In this document: positions 1 to 6,470 of the stretch, one piece after another
How the letters are laid out: each line of letters begins with the position of its first letter
Numbering within the stretch: the stretch's first letter is position 1
NCBI GenBank assembly: GCA_036475545.1
Contig: JAZGAE010000073.1
Span: 1-7,118, forward strand
DNA length: 7,118 bases
Origin: JAZGAE01 sp036475545
GTDB taxonomy: Bacteria > Pseudomonadota > Alphaproteobacteria > DATDPM01
Direction: 5' to 3'
Made by a program: the position numbers and the translations under genes
The notes under the pieces: generated by a model
What the model was told of the DNA's origin: nothing
Database searches by the model: none
What the model saw: the letters and a program-made list of their open reading frames with translations, nothing else

Positions 1-3000
1 GGGCGTGAGCTTGATCGCCTTGGCGCTGCGCTCGAACACGCCGCCGCCTTGCGAGATGAGCTCCGCCTTGTAGTCGGCCCATGACGAGCGGGGCAGCTCG
101 AACAGCCGCTTGCGTTCGGCAAGGCTCTTGTTCGGATCGGGATCGGGATCGATGAAAACGTGCAGGTGGTTGAAGGCGCCGACGAGCTTTATGTGAGGGG
201 ACAGGAGCATCCCGTTTCCGAAGACGTCGCCCGACATGTCGCCGATGCCGACCACGGTGAAGTCCTGCGACTGGGTGTCCAGACCAAGCTCGCAGAAGTG
301 CCGCTTGACGGACTCCCAGGCGCCCCGCGCCGTGATCCCCATCTTCTTGTGGTCGTAGCCGACCGAGCCCCCCGAGGCGAAGGCGTCATCGAGCCAGAAC
401 CCATACTCCTCGGCGATGGCGTTGGCGATGTCGGAGAAGGTGGCGGTGCCCTTGTCGGCGGCCACGACGAGATAGGGATCGTCGTCGTCGAAACGGACCA
501 CGTCGGGCGGCGGCACCACCGTGTCGCCCTCCAGGTTGTCGGTGAGGTCGAGCATGCCCCTCATCATCATCTTGTAACAGGCGACCACCTCGTCCATCAG
601 CGCCTCGCGGCCGAGCTCCGGCGCGGGCGGCCGCTTCACCACGAAGCCGCCCTTGGAGCCGACCGGCACGATCACGGTGTTCTTCACCGTCTGCGCCTTC
701 ATCAGCCCCAGGATCTCGGTGCGGAAGTCCTCGCGCCGGTCCGACCAGCGCACACCGCCCCGCGCCACCTTTCCGCCCCTCAGGTGCACGGCCTCGAGGC
801 GCGGGCCGTAGACGAAGATCTCGTACATCGGCTTGGGCAACGGCAGCTCGTCGATCGCGCGGCTGTCGAATTTGAACGAGAGGTAGGGTTTGGGGCCGCC
901 GGACTCGCTTCTCTGGAAGTAGTTCGTCCTGAGCGTCGCCAGCACGAGATTGAAGAAGCGCCTCAAGATCCTGTCCTCGTCGAGGTTGGCCACCTGGTCC
1001 AAGGCCTCCTCGATCGCGACCTTGAGGTCTTCGTTGCGGCCCTCGGCCCGCTTGCCTCGCTTCGGGTCGAAGCGCGTGTTGAAAAGCTCGACAATGCGGC
1101 ACGCGAGCTCCGGGTTGTTGAGCAGCGTCCGCTGCATGTAGGCCTCGCTGAACGGAATCGCCGCCTGGCGCAGGAACTTGCAGCAGGCCCGGATGACGAC
1201 CACCTCGCGCCAGGTGAGCCCCGCCGCCGCCACCAGCGCATTGAAGAGATCGTCCTCGACCTCGCCGCTCCAGGCCCGCGCCAGACAGTCCTCGAGATTC
1301 CGTTTCACCCCGGCGACGTCGATCTCGGCGCCGTCGGCGGTTTGCATGCACAACTCGTGGATCCACACGGGCGCCTCGCGCCCCTCGGGGGTCACCGAGA
1401 AGGGCAGCTCGCTGATCACCTTGAAGCCCATGTTCTCCAGCATCGGGAGCATGTCGGAAAGCGCCACGGGCGCGTGCGCGTGATAGATCTTGAGCCGCAC
1501 TTCGCCCGGCGGGGACTCGCGCAGGCGGTAGAGGTTGATGCCGAGCTCGCCGGTCTCGTAGACCTTGTCCGTCTCGTCGATGTCGAAGATCGCGGCCTCG
1601 GCGTTGAAGCGATCGCGATAGCCTGGCGGGAAGGCGTCGCCATAGCGGCGCAGCAGCGTGAGCCCGCGTCCCTCCCCTTTCTCCTGGACCAGGACCTCCT
1701 CGAGCCGGTCGCGCCACGACCGGCTGGCCTCGATGAGGCTGCTCTCCACGTCCCCGATCGCGACGTCGGGGATCGCCCCCGGCGTGGTGGTGACGATGAA
1801 ATGAATGCGCGCCAGCGGGTCGTCGCTCAGCTGGGTGTAGAAGGCCGACGCGGTGCCGTCGAAGGCGCTCTCGAGGATGCCCTGGAAACGCCGGCGCAGC
1901 CCGGTGTCGTAGCGGTCGCGGGGCACGAACACGAGGCAGGTAACGTATCTCTCGAAGGGGTCGCGCCGCACGAACAGCGCGATGCGCTGGCGCTCCTGCA
2001 GCTGCAGGATGCCGAGGCTGGTCTCGAACAGTTCGTCCTCGGAAGCCTGGAACAGCTCGTCGCGCGGGAAGGTCTCGAGGATGTGCAGGAGCGCCTTGCC
2101 GTCGTGGCTGGTGGGGGAGAAGCCGGCGCGGGCGATGGTCCGCGTCACCTTCCGCCGCATCACCGGGATGTAGCGCGGGCTCTGGTTGTAGGCCATCGAG
2201 GTGAAGAGGCCGAGGATGCGGTGCTCGCCGACGACCTCGCCGTCGGGCCCGAACCGCCGGAGTCCGATGAAATCGAGCGGCACCGCCCGGTGCACGGTCG
2301 ACCGCGTGGTCGCCTTGGCGATGATCACCATTTCCTTGCGCCGGGCGAACTCGGAGATCGCAGGGGCGAGCGGGGTGGCGTGGCGCGCCGCCGAGTCCGG
2401 CGAGACCCGGCGCAATATCCCTAGGCCCGAACCCGGGATCGGCCGGTGGTAGTCGTTGCCCTGTTCGCGCACCAGGTCATAGCTGCGCATGCCTGTGAAG
2501 GTGAAGTGGTCGTCCCGGATCCACTCGAGAAACGCCTTCACTTCCGCGACCTCGTCGGCGTCCAGGTGCGGCCCCAGGGCGTCGATCTCGGCGGCGATCT
2601 CGTCGATCTTGGCGCACATCGGGCGCCAGTCCTCGACCGCCGCCCGGACGTCGTCCAGCACATTCGCCAAGCCGGCGCGGATGTCGTCGTGGGCCGCCTC
2701 CGGCTGCTCGCTCACCTCCACATGCATGAAGGACTCGAGGATGGCCCCCTCGGGCGCGGGCTCGCCGGGCTCCCCCTCGGCGAGAACGGCGAGGCGCGCT
2801 CCCTCCTCGTCGCGGCGCAGCCGCACGATCGGATGGATCACCAGGTGAACGGTGATGTCGCGCCGGTTCAGCTCGGCGGTCACCGAGTCCACCAGGAAGG
2901 GCATGTCGTCGTTGACGATCTCGACGACGGTGTGGCTGGACTTCCAGCCGTAATTCTCGAGGCGCGGGTTGTAGATGCGGATCTTGGCCTTGCCGGGAAC

Positions 3001-3210
3001 GCGCTTTTCGCCAAAGCCCCACAGCGCCAGCGCCGCGCCGTAGAGGCTGTCCGGGGTTCGGTCGCGCAGGTCTTCGGCCGCCACGTTGGCGTAATAGGCC
3101 TGCACGAACTCCGCCGCCGCCGCCGCCTCGCGGGAGGCGAGCTTGTCGCCGACCATGGCCGCGACGGAGTCGATGATGTCGTGTCTGAGTCGCTCGGCCC
3201 TTTGCGGCAT
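1..3210 (-). CDS. gdhZ: NAD-specific glutamate dehydrogenase, large (~180 kDa) class, N-terminal two thirds (3' end outside window)
   Basis: The enzyme oxidatively deaminates glutamate to 2-oxoglutarate with NAD+, in the cytoplasm, mainly for growth on amino acids. The frame is open from ATG at 3210 to the left edge: 1,070 codons of a family usually near 1,600. Residues 91-110 (SSHTVVEIVNDDMPFLVDSV) are the conserved regulatory ACT-like N-terminal region. The catalytic part begins near residue 700. ARGGVRW (816-822) and the SKGG active-site segment with Lys853 are followed by the nucleotide-binding loop VVGIGDMSGDVFGNGM (986-1001). No frameshift is visible. The start is the first ATG, giving MPQRAERLRHDIIDSV; the Shine-Dalgarno is weak (GGGCAGGG), so the start is less certain than the identity. 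The gene is divergent from the small gene at 3422. The symbol follows Caulobacter/Brucella usage; gdhB is the Pseudomonas name. Family assignment is firm. Confidence 0.96.
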   Translation of the reverse strand, partial: MPQRAERLRHDIIDSVAAMVGDKLASREAAAAAEFVQAYYANVAAEDLRDRTPDSLYGAALALWGFGEKRVPGKAKIRIYNPRLENYGWKSSHTVVEIVNDDMPFLVDSVTAELNRRDITVHLVIHPIVRLRRDEEGARLAVLAEGEPGEPAPEGAILESFMHVEVSEQPEAAHDDIRAGLANVLDDVRAAVEDWRPMCAKIDEIAAEIDALGPHLDADEVAEVKAFLEWIRDDHFTFTGMRSYDLVREQGNDYHRPIPGSGLGILRRVSPDSAARHATPLAPAISEFARRKEMVIIAKATTRSTVHRAVPLDFIGLRRFGPDGEVVGEHRILGLFTSMAYNQSPRYIPVMRRKVTRTIARAGFSPTSHDGKALLHILETFPRDELFQASEDELFETSLGILQLQERQRIALFVRRDPFERYVTCLVFVPRDRYDTGLRRRFQGILESAFDGTASAFYTQLSDDPLARIHFIVTTTPGAIPDVAIGDVESSLIEASRSWRDRLEEVLVQEKGEGRGLTLLRRYGDAFPPGYRDRFNAEAAIFDIDETDKVYETGELGINLYRLRESPPGEVRLKIYHAHAPVALSDMLPMLENMGFKVISELPFSVTPEGREAPVWIHELCMQTADGAEIDVAGVKRNLEDCLARAWSGEVEDDLFNALVAAAGLTWREVVVIRACCKFLRQAAIPFSEAYMQRTLLNNPELACRIVELFNTRFDPKRGKRAEGRNEDLKVAIEEALDQVANLDEDRILRRFFNLVLATLRTNYFQRSESGGPKPYLSFKFDSRAIDELPLPKPMYEIFVYGPRLEAVHLRGGKVARGGVRWSDRREDFRTEILGLMKAQTVKNTVIVPVGSKGGFVVKRPPAPELGREALMDEVVACYKMMMRGMLDLTDNLEGDTVVPPPDVVRFDDDDPYLVVAADKGTATFSDIANAIAEEYGFWLDDAFASGGSVGYDHKKMGITARGAWESVKRHFCELGLDTQSQDFTVVGIGDMSGDVFGNGMLLSPHIKLVGAFNHLHVFIDPDPDPNKSLAERKRLFELPRSSWADYKAELISQGGGVFERSAKAIKLTP

Positions 3211-3346
3211 GAACCGCCCTGCCCATCCACCGGAAAGGTCCGCCCCCACCGGTCTCGGAGGTTACAGCATCGCGCCACGATGGCAAGGAAGCGCTGCCAC
3301 CCGCGCACCCTCGGCGACGGACCTGCTCCCATATGCGGCTTGTTTG

Positions 3347-3362
3347 GTAAACCGCTCGTTAA
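3347..3362 (-). promoter_or_regulatory. possible CtrA-like binding site
   Basis: On the minus strand the bases read TTAA, seven bases, then TTTAC. The alphaproteobacterial CtrA consensus is TTAA-N7-TTAAC, so there is one mismatch. It lies in the divergent spacer, 59 bp before the small membrane-protein start and 137 bp before the dehydrogenase start, in otherwise GC-rich DNA. A short imperfect palindrome, gttt-ggt-aaac, overlaps it at 3342-3352. Neither gene has a convincing sigma70 promoter that I can see here. The match is short and could be chance. Confidence 0.2.
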
Positions 3363-3408
3363 TGTCTTTCGGCGATAACCTCAACCTCCTTCGTTCTCCC
3401 GGAGGGAA

Positions 3409-3413
3409 AGGAG
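3409..3413 (+). promoter_or_regulatory. Shine-Dalgarno that fixes the start at 3422
   Basis: AGGAG, within the purine-rich run ggagggaaaggag (3401-3413), lies 8 nt before ATG 3422. Two further in-frame ATGs upstream (3143 and 3362) have no such signal, and the residues they would add look like translated intergenic DNA. This supports 3422 as the true start. Confidence 0.65.
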
Positions 3414-3421
3414 CGGACCCG

Positions 3422-3802
3422 ATGAGAAGCGAACTCGCGATGGCCGGCGGCGCGGCGGAGGAGGTCGGCGATCGGCTGTTGGCCAAGCTCCCGCAGCCTG
3501 TCGCAGACTCGCTCACCTCGGAGCAGGCAGCCGCGATCCGGGCGGCGGCGGCGGCCGACCGCGCCTGGGGACCCAATCATCCCGCCAACGTCCGGTTTAC
3601 CATCCCGCTCCCGTTCTGGCCGCTGTTCCTGTCGGTGGTCACGGGCCGCGAGCGCCGCAGCCCGAGCCGCCGGATGGCCGAGCGCCGGGTGCACCCCATC
3701 CGCACCGCGGCCAACATCGCCTTCTTCACGATCGTGGCGACAGTCCTGTTCCTGTCCGCGGCCGTCGGCGTCCTGGTCTACAGCTCGGTCCTGGAATTCT
3801 GA
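3422..3802 (+). CDS. uncharacterised small membrane protein (126 aa, one C-terminal transmembrane segment)
   Basis: The function is unknown. The predicted protein has three parts. Residues 1-45 are an alanine-rich, probably helical soluble region (MRSELAMAGG..., with LPQPVADSLTSEQAAAIRAA). Residues 50-90 are a proline- and arginine-rich central segment containing NHPANVRFTIPLPFWPLF, VVTGRERRS and RMAERRVHP. A hydrophobic helix follows at about 97-120 (ANIAFFTIVATVLFLSAAVG), and the protein ends VYSSVLEF. The arginine-rich stretch before the helix predicts an N-in, cytoplasmic soluble part under the positive-inside rule. There is no signal peptide and no catalytic motif that I recognise. The pattern HPxNxRxxIP...GxERRSxxRRxxER..HP resembles alphaproteobacterial hypothetical proteins I have seen, but this is memory, not a search. 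A GC-rich inverted repeat (3809-3822) follows the stop without a T-tract. The gene stands alone, divergent from the dehydrogenase and convergent with tRNA-Gly. Confidence 0.8.
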   Translation: MRSELAMAGGAAEEVGDRLLAKLPQPVADSLTSEQAAAIRAAAAADRAWGPNHPANVRFTIPLPFWPLFLSVVTGRERRSPSRRMAERRVHPIRTAANIAFFTIVATVLFLSAAVGVLVYSSVLEF

Positions 3803-3841
3803 GGACCGCGCCCCTCGGGGCGGACGCCGGCCAAGCAGCGG

Positions 3842-3864
3842 AAAAGCCGCTCCAGCAGAGCGGC
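3842..3864 (-). terminator. intrinsic terminator of tRNA-Gly
   Basis: Read on the minus strand, GCCGCTC - TGCTG - GAGCGGC forms a 7-bp perfect stem with a 5-nt loop (3846-3864), followed directly by TTTT (3842-3845). It begins 25 bp after the CCA end of the tRNA gene. On the plus strand there is no following T-tract, so it probably acts only on the tRNA transcript. Confidence 0.75.
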
Positions 3865-3889
3865 TCCTCGCGGCGTCTTCTGGAAAAAT

Positions 3890-3964
3890 TGGAGCGGGAG
3901 ACGGGATTTGAACCCGTGACCCTCACGTTGGCAACGTGATGCTCTACCCCTGAGCTACTCCCGC
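3890..3964 (-). tRNA. tRNA-Gly (anticodon GCC)
   Basis: This 75-nt gene folds as a standard cloverleaf. The acceptor stem GCGGGAG/CTCCCGC pairs perfectly over 7 bp. The D-arm is GCTC AGGGGTA GAGC. The anticodon stem TCACG/CGTGA encloses loop TTGCCAA, with anticodon GCC at 3930-3932, reading GGC and GGU glycine codons. The T-arm is ACGGG TTCAAAT CCCGT. The discriminator is T and the 3' CCA is encoded (3890-3892). A promoter and a terminator flank it, so it is an independent single-gene unit. No integrated element is seen at its 3' end. Confidence 0.98.
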
Positions 3965-3999
3965 AGATCTGGCGCGGCAGCCTCGGCCGCGCGGCCCTG

Positions 4000-4027
4000 A
4001 TAATAGGGCAAGCCGGCCCGTTTGCAA
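4000..4027 (-). promoter_or_regulatory. sigma70-type promoter of tRNA-Gly
   Basis: On the minus strand TTGCAA (4022-4027), a 16-bp spacer and TATTAT (4000-4005) make good -35 and -10 boxes. The -10 box ends 35 bp before the mature tRNA 5' end, leaving a leader of roughly 25-30 nt for RNase P to remove. The bases after the -10 box (CAGGGCCGCG) form a GC-rich discriminator, as expected for stable-RNA promoters under stringent control; that regulation is inferred. Confidence 0.7.
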
Positions 4028-4171
4028 GCGCCCGAAACGCCTGCCCGGGGGCAGCCGGTCCGGCCGAACGTTCGCGCTCGCGTGCAAGCTGCGGCCAAGC
4101 CCGTACCGGCCTGCGCCCCGAAGGACACGCCGCAGCGGGGTTGCCAGGCTCGGCCAGCCAAGCCATTTATA

Positions 4172-4192
4172 GGGCTTCCGCACGGGAAGCCC
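4172..4192 (+). other. inverted repeat in the cnoX leader
   Basis: GGGCTTCC (4172-4179) pairs perfectly with GGAAGCCC (4185-4192) around the loop GCACG: an 8-bp hairpin ending 26 bp before the cnoX start. No T-tract follows on either strand, so it is not an obvious intrinsic terminator. It could be an mRNA leader structure or an operator. A weak promoter-like pair lies just upstream: TTGCCA at 4141 with an AT-rich TTTATA at 4166. Confidence 0.5.
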
Positions 4193-4218
4193 GTGTCTTC
4201 GTCCGGTTAGAGCATTTC

Positions 4219-5139
4219 ATGGAAACGATCATTCCGTCGCCGCAGCCCGAGCCCGCAGCCGAGGTGGCCAAGGAGGCCACCACGGCGAGTTTCGGCACGG
4301 ATGTCATCGAGGCCTCGGCCGAGACGCCGGTCATCGTCGACTTCTGGGCGCCCTGGTGCGGGCCGTGCAAGCAGCTCGGTCCCGCCTTGGAGCGGGCGGT
4401 GGCGGCGACGCGGGGGGCCGTGCGGCTGGTGAAGATCAATATGGACGACAATCCGGAGCTCGCCCAGGAGCTCCGCATTCAGTCCATTCCCGCGGTCTTC
4501 GCCTTTTACCAGGGCCGCCCGGTGGACGGCTTCGTGGGCGCGCTGCCCGACTCCCAGGTCAACGCTTTCGTCGACAGGCTCGTGCAGATGGCCGGCGGCA
4601 TGGCCCCCGGCGACGCGGTGGCGGAGGCGGTGCGGCGAGCGGACGCGGCCTTGGCCGAGGGCGACGCCGCGGGAGCCGGCGCGCTCTACGGCCAGGTTCT
4701 CGGGCTCGATAAGGCCAATCTGGCGGCGCTTGCCGGTTTGGTGCGCTGCCGCCTGGCCTCGGGCGATGCGGCCCAGGCGCGGCGGCTCTTGGACGAGCTG
4801 CCCGAGGACCTGCGCGAGGCGCCCGAGATCGTAGGGGCGCGCTCCGCCCTCGAGCTCGCCGAACAAGGCTGCGAGCCGGGGGCGGTCGCCGAGCTCGAGG
4901 CGCGGCTGGCCCAGGACCCCAACGACCACGAGGCCCGTTACGACCTTGCCACGGCCCTCTACGGCACCGGTGAGCCCGAGGCCGCCATCGACCAGCTCAT
5001 CGAGCTGGTGCGCCGCGACAAGGAGTGGAACGACCAGGCGGCCCGCAAGCAACTTCTCAAGCTGTTCGAGGCGCTCGGCGGCAGCCACCCCCTCACGGTG
5101 TCGGGACGCCGCCAGCTGTCGTCGGTGTTGTTCGCATGA
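4219..5139 (+). CDS. cnoX: CnoX/YbbN chaperedoxin (thioredoxin domain plus TPR-like repeats)
   Basis: This is a cytoplasmic holdase that keeps unfolded proteins soluble and guards cysteines against over-oxidation; in E. coli CnoX it hands clients to GroEL and DnaK. The 306-residue protein (E. coli form ~284) has a thioredoxin domain at about 22-125, with active site WCGPC (Cys47, Cys50) and the cis-proline segment SIPAVF (Pro91). Helical TPR-like repeats follow at about 135-300, such as ADAALAEGDAAGAGALYGQV and HEARYDLATALYGTGEPEAA. An intact CxxC predicts thiol-disulfide activity, as in Caulobacter CnoX and unlike the SxxC of the E. coli protein. ATG 4219 is chosen because it starts just before the conserved domain. 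An in-frame ATG at 4141 would force translation through the leader hairpin. No strong Shine-Dalgarno is visible. Its stop overlaps the next start (ATGA). Confidence 0.93.
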   Translation: METIIPSPQPEPAAEVAKEATTASFGTDVIEASAETPVIVDFWAPWCGPCKQLGPALERAVAATRGAVRLVKINMDDNPELAQELRIQSIPAVFAFYQGRPVDGFVGALPDSQVNAFVDRLVQMAGGMAPGDAVAEAVRRADAALAEGDAAGAGALYGQVLGLDKANLAALAGLVRCRLASGDAAQARRLLDELPEDLREAPEIVGARSALELAEQGCEPGAVAELEARLAQDPNDHEARYDLATALYGTGEPEAAIDQLIELVRRDKEWNDQAARKQLLKLFEALGGSHPLTVSGRRQLSSVLFA

Positions 5140-5804
5140 CCCGCCGCCCGTTTACCCCCACGTTCGACGAGCTGCCGGAGATCATTCCGATCTTTCCGCT
5201 CTCGGGCGTGCTTCTGTTGCCGCGCGGCCGGCTGCCCCTCAACATCTTCGAGCCGCGCTATCTGGAGATGACCGCCGACGCGCTGGCCGCAGAGCGCATC
5301 ATCGGCATGGTCCAGCCCTTCGAGCCGGACGCGGAGTCGCGCACGGAGGCCCCCGATGTCTATCCCGCGGGCTGCGCCGGGCGAGTGACGGCGTTCGAGG
5401 AAACCGACGACGGACGCTACGAGATCTCGCTCACCGGGCTCGCCCGCTTCGAGATCGTGAGCGAACAGCCCCGTTCGCGCCGCTACCGCCGGGCCGCGGT
5501 CCGCTGGGACCGTTTCGCGGGCGACCTCGTCGACGACGACGGCGGCCCGATCGCGCGCGACTCCCTGGCCGCGTCGCTGCGCGCGTTTCTCGAGAGCCGG
5601 CAGCTCGAGGCCGACTGGGACGCGATCGTCGACCTCCCGGACAAAGAGTTCGTCACCTGGCTCGCCATGTACTGCCCGTTCCGGCCGAGCGAGAAGCAGG
5701 CGCTGCTGGAATGCCGCGATCTCGCCGACCGCGCCCGGCACCTTGCGGCGCTCATGGAAATGGCCCTACATGAGGGAGTCCACGACGACCTGCCGCGACA
5801 GTGA
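5136..5804 (+). CDS. stand-alone LON substrate-binding (N-terminal) domain protein
   Basis: This 222-residue protein matches the N-terminal LON domain (Pfam LON_substr_bdg). It opens with IIPIFPLSGVLLLPRGRLPL (16-35) and NIFEPRYLEM (36-45), then GCAGRVTAF and ISLTGLARFEI (79-107), and ends in a helical part with PSEKQALLECRDLADRARHL. In Lon protease this domain recognises unfolded substrates. Here no AAA+ ATPase or Ser-Lys protease domain follows, so the protein may bind clients but cannot degrade them alone. It overlaps cnoX by 4 nt (ATGA) and has no Shine-Dalgarno of its own, so it is probably translated by coupling to cnoX. The pairing suggests a role in protein quality control, which is inference. 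Its biochemical role is not established to my knowledge. Confidence 0.92.
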   Translation: MTRRPFTPTFDELPEIIPIFPLSGVLLLPRGRLPLNIFEPRYLEMTADALAAERIIGMVQPFEPDAESRTEAPDVYPAGCAGRVTAFEETDDGRYEISLTGLARFEIVSEQPRSRRYRRAAVRWDRFAGDLVDDDGGPIARDSLAASLRAFLESRQLEADWDAIVDLPDKEFVTWLAMYCPFRPSEKQALLECRDLADRARHLAALMEMALHEGVHDDLPRQ

Positions 5805-5820
5805 GGGAGGGCCAAGACCC

Positions 5821-6033
5821 ATGGCAAACCAGCGCGCCAGCATCGACCCCAAGCTTCTTGAGATCCTCGTGTGTCCGCTGACCAAGGGACCGCTGCGCTA
5901 CGACGCCGAGGCCCAGGAGCTGGTGAGCGACAAGGCCGGTCTCGCCTACCCGATCCGCGACGGCATCCCCATCATGCTGGTGGACGAGGCCCGCCGGCTG
6001 GACGACGAGCCGGGCGGGCGGCGCGGCGCATGA
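5821..6033 (+). CDS. Trm112/YcaR-like small protein lacking zinc cysteines
   Basis: The protein has 70 residues: PKLLEILVCPLTKGPLRYD (10-28), a connecting strand, then GLAYPIRDGIPIMLVDEARR (40-59). This is the pattern of E. coli YcaR (60 residues) and the Trm112 family. Eukaryotic and archaeal Trm112 proteins activate several tRNA, rRNA and release-factor methyltransferases; the bacterial role is much less clear. Only Cys18 remains. The second cysteine of the CPxC knuckle is Thr21, and the later cysteine in the ELxC position is a serine (Ser36). Zinc binding is therefore unlikely. The start ATG at 5821 has a purine-rich Shine-Dalgarno (GAGGGAGG, 5803-5810), 16 nt after the LON gene. Its last codons overlap the DUF971 start. 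Confidence 0.92.
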   Translation: MANQRASIDPKLLEILVCPLTKGPLRYDAEAQELVSDKAGLAYPIRDGIPIMLVDEARRLDDEPGGRRGA

Positions 6034-6413
6034 GCGGAGACGAGCCCGCGCTCGGGACCCGTCACTGGCCGAGCGAGGTTCGTCTCAAGCAAGCGGAGAA
6101 GGCCCTCGAGATCGACTTCGACGACGGCCGCTCGTTCCGCTACCCGGCGGAATACTTGAGGGTCGAGAGCCCGTCGGCGGAGCTGAGGGGCCACGCCCCC
6201 GGCGAGCACAAGATCATCGGCGGGCGGCGCCACATCGGCATCCTCGAGGTCGAGGCGGTGGGCAACTACGCCCTCCGCATCAAGTTCGACGACCTCCACG
6301 ACACCGGCATCTACACCTGGAACTACCTCTACGAGCTCGGCGACAAGCACGACGAGAAATGGCAGGCCTATCTCGCGGCGCTGGCCGAGCGGGGCCTGAG
6401 CCGCGACCCCTGA
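6030..6413 (+). CDS. DUF971 family protein (GBBH-like N-terminal domain)
   Basis: The 127-residue protein is essentially one DUF971 domain (Pfam PF06155, named after the N-terminal domain of gamma-butyrobetaine hydroxylase). Diagnostic stretches are LEIDFDDGRSFRYPAEYLRV (26-45), SPSAELRGH (48-56), VEAVGNYALRIKFDDLHDTG (74-93) and IYTWNYLYELG (94-104). No oxygenase domain follows, so it is not a hydroxylase. The domain is fused to the Fe-S scaffold protein HCF101 in plants, so a cofactor or Fe-S link is possible but unproven here. The start overlaps the Trm112-like stop by 4 nt (ATGA), with only a G-rich stretch upstream, so translational coupling is likely. The C-terminus ends LSRDP inside a 14-bp tandem duplication, which appears to have created the stop codon. 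Confidence 0.93.
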   Translation: MSGDEPALGTRHWPSEVRLKQAEKALEIDFDDGRSFRYPAEYLRVESPSAELRGHAPGEHKIIGGRRHIGILEVEAVGNYALRIKFDDLHDTGIYTWNYLYELGDKHDEKWQAYLAALAERGLSRDP

Positions 6414-6424
6414 GCCGCGACCCC
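6397..6424 (+). repeat. 14-bp perfect tandem duplication at the DUF971 stop codon
   Basis: TGAGCCGCGACCCC occurs twice head to tail (6397-6410 and 6411-6424). In the first copy TGA is out of frame (codons CTG AGC CGC); in the second copy TGA is the in-frame stop of the DUF971 gene. With a single copy, translation would continue as LSRDPLGRCSRSSPSG and stop only at the TAA inside the repeat element (6479-6481). Replication slippage is the simplest origin. Confidence 0.9.
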
Positions 6425-6470
6425 TTGGGCCGCTGTTCGCGAAGCTCGCCGTCCGGGCGGGGGCGGGGAC

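Noticed and set aside
160..2424. A 754-codon open frame on the plus strand, and its continuation at 2446-3378
   Set aside because: It is in exact codon register opposite the glutamate dehydrogenase. It stays open because that gene almost never uses TTA, CTA or TCA codons; the break at 2422-2424 is a CTA leucine codon on the coding strand. The minus strand gives clear family motifs and the plus strand none.
3143..3421. A longer N-terminus for the small membrane protein from ATG 3143 or 3362
   Set aside because: The added residues look like translated intergenic DNA and overlap the 5' end of the dehydrogenase. Only ATG 3422 has a Shine-Dalgarno.
3809..3822. CGCCCC-TC-GGGGCG inverted repeat as a terminator for the small membrane-protein gene
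   Set aside because: The loop is too tight for full pairing and no T-tract follows; at most it is a weak structure.
4041..4054. CTGCCC-GG-GGGCAG palindrome upstream of the tRNA promoter
   Set aside because: Short GC-only palindromes are frequent in this base composition, and neither position nor neighbours suggest a role.
3726..4210. Several short open frames on both strands around the tRNA and cnoX leader
   Set aside because: They cross the tRNA gene, its promoter or terminator, have arginine- and alanine-rich composition typical of GC-rich noise, and show no family features.
4208..4215. TAGAGCAT before cnoX, shared with the ends of the element at 6471-6680
   Set aside because: Only 8 bases match and no second inverted end is visible nearby, so chance cannot be excluded.
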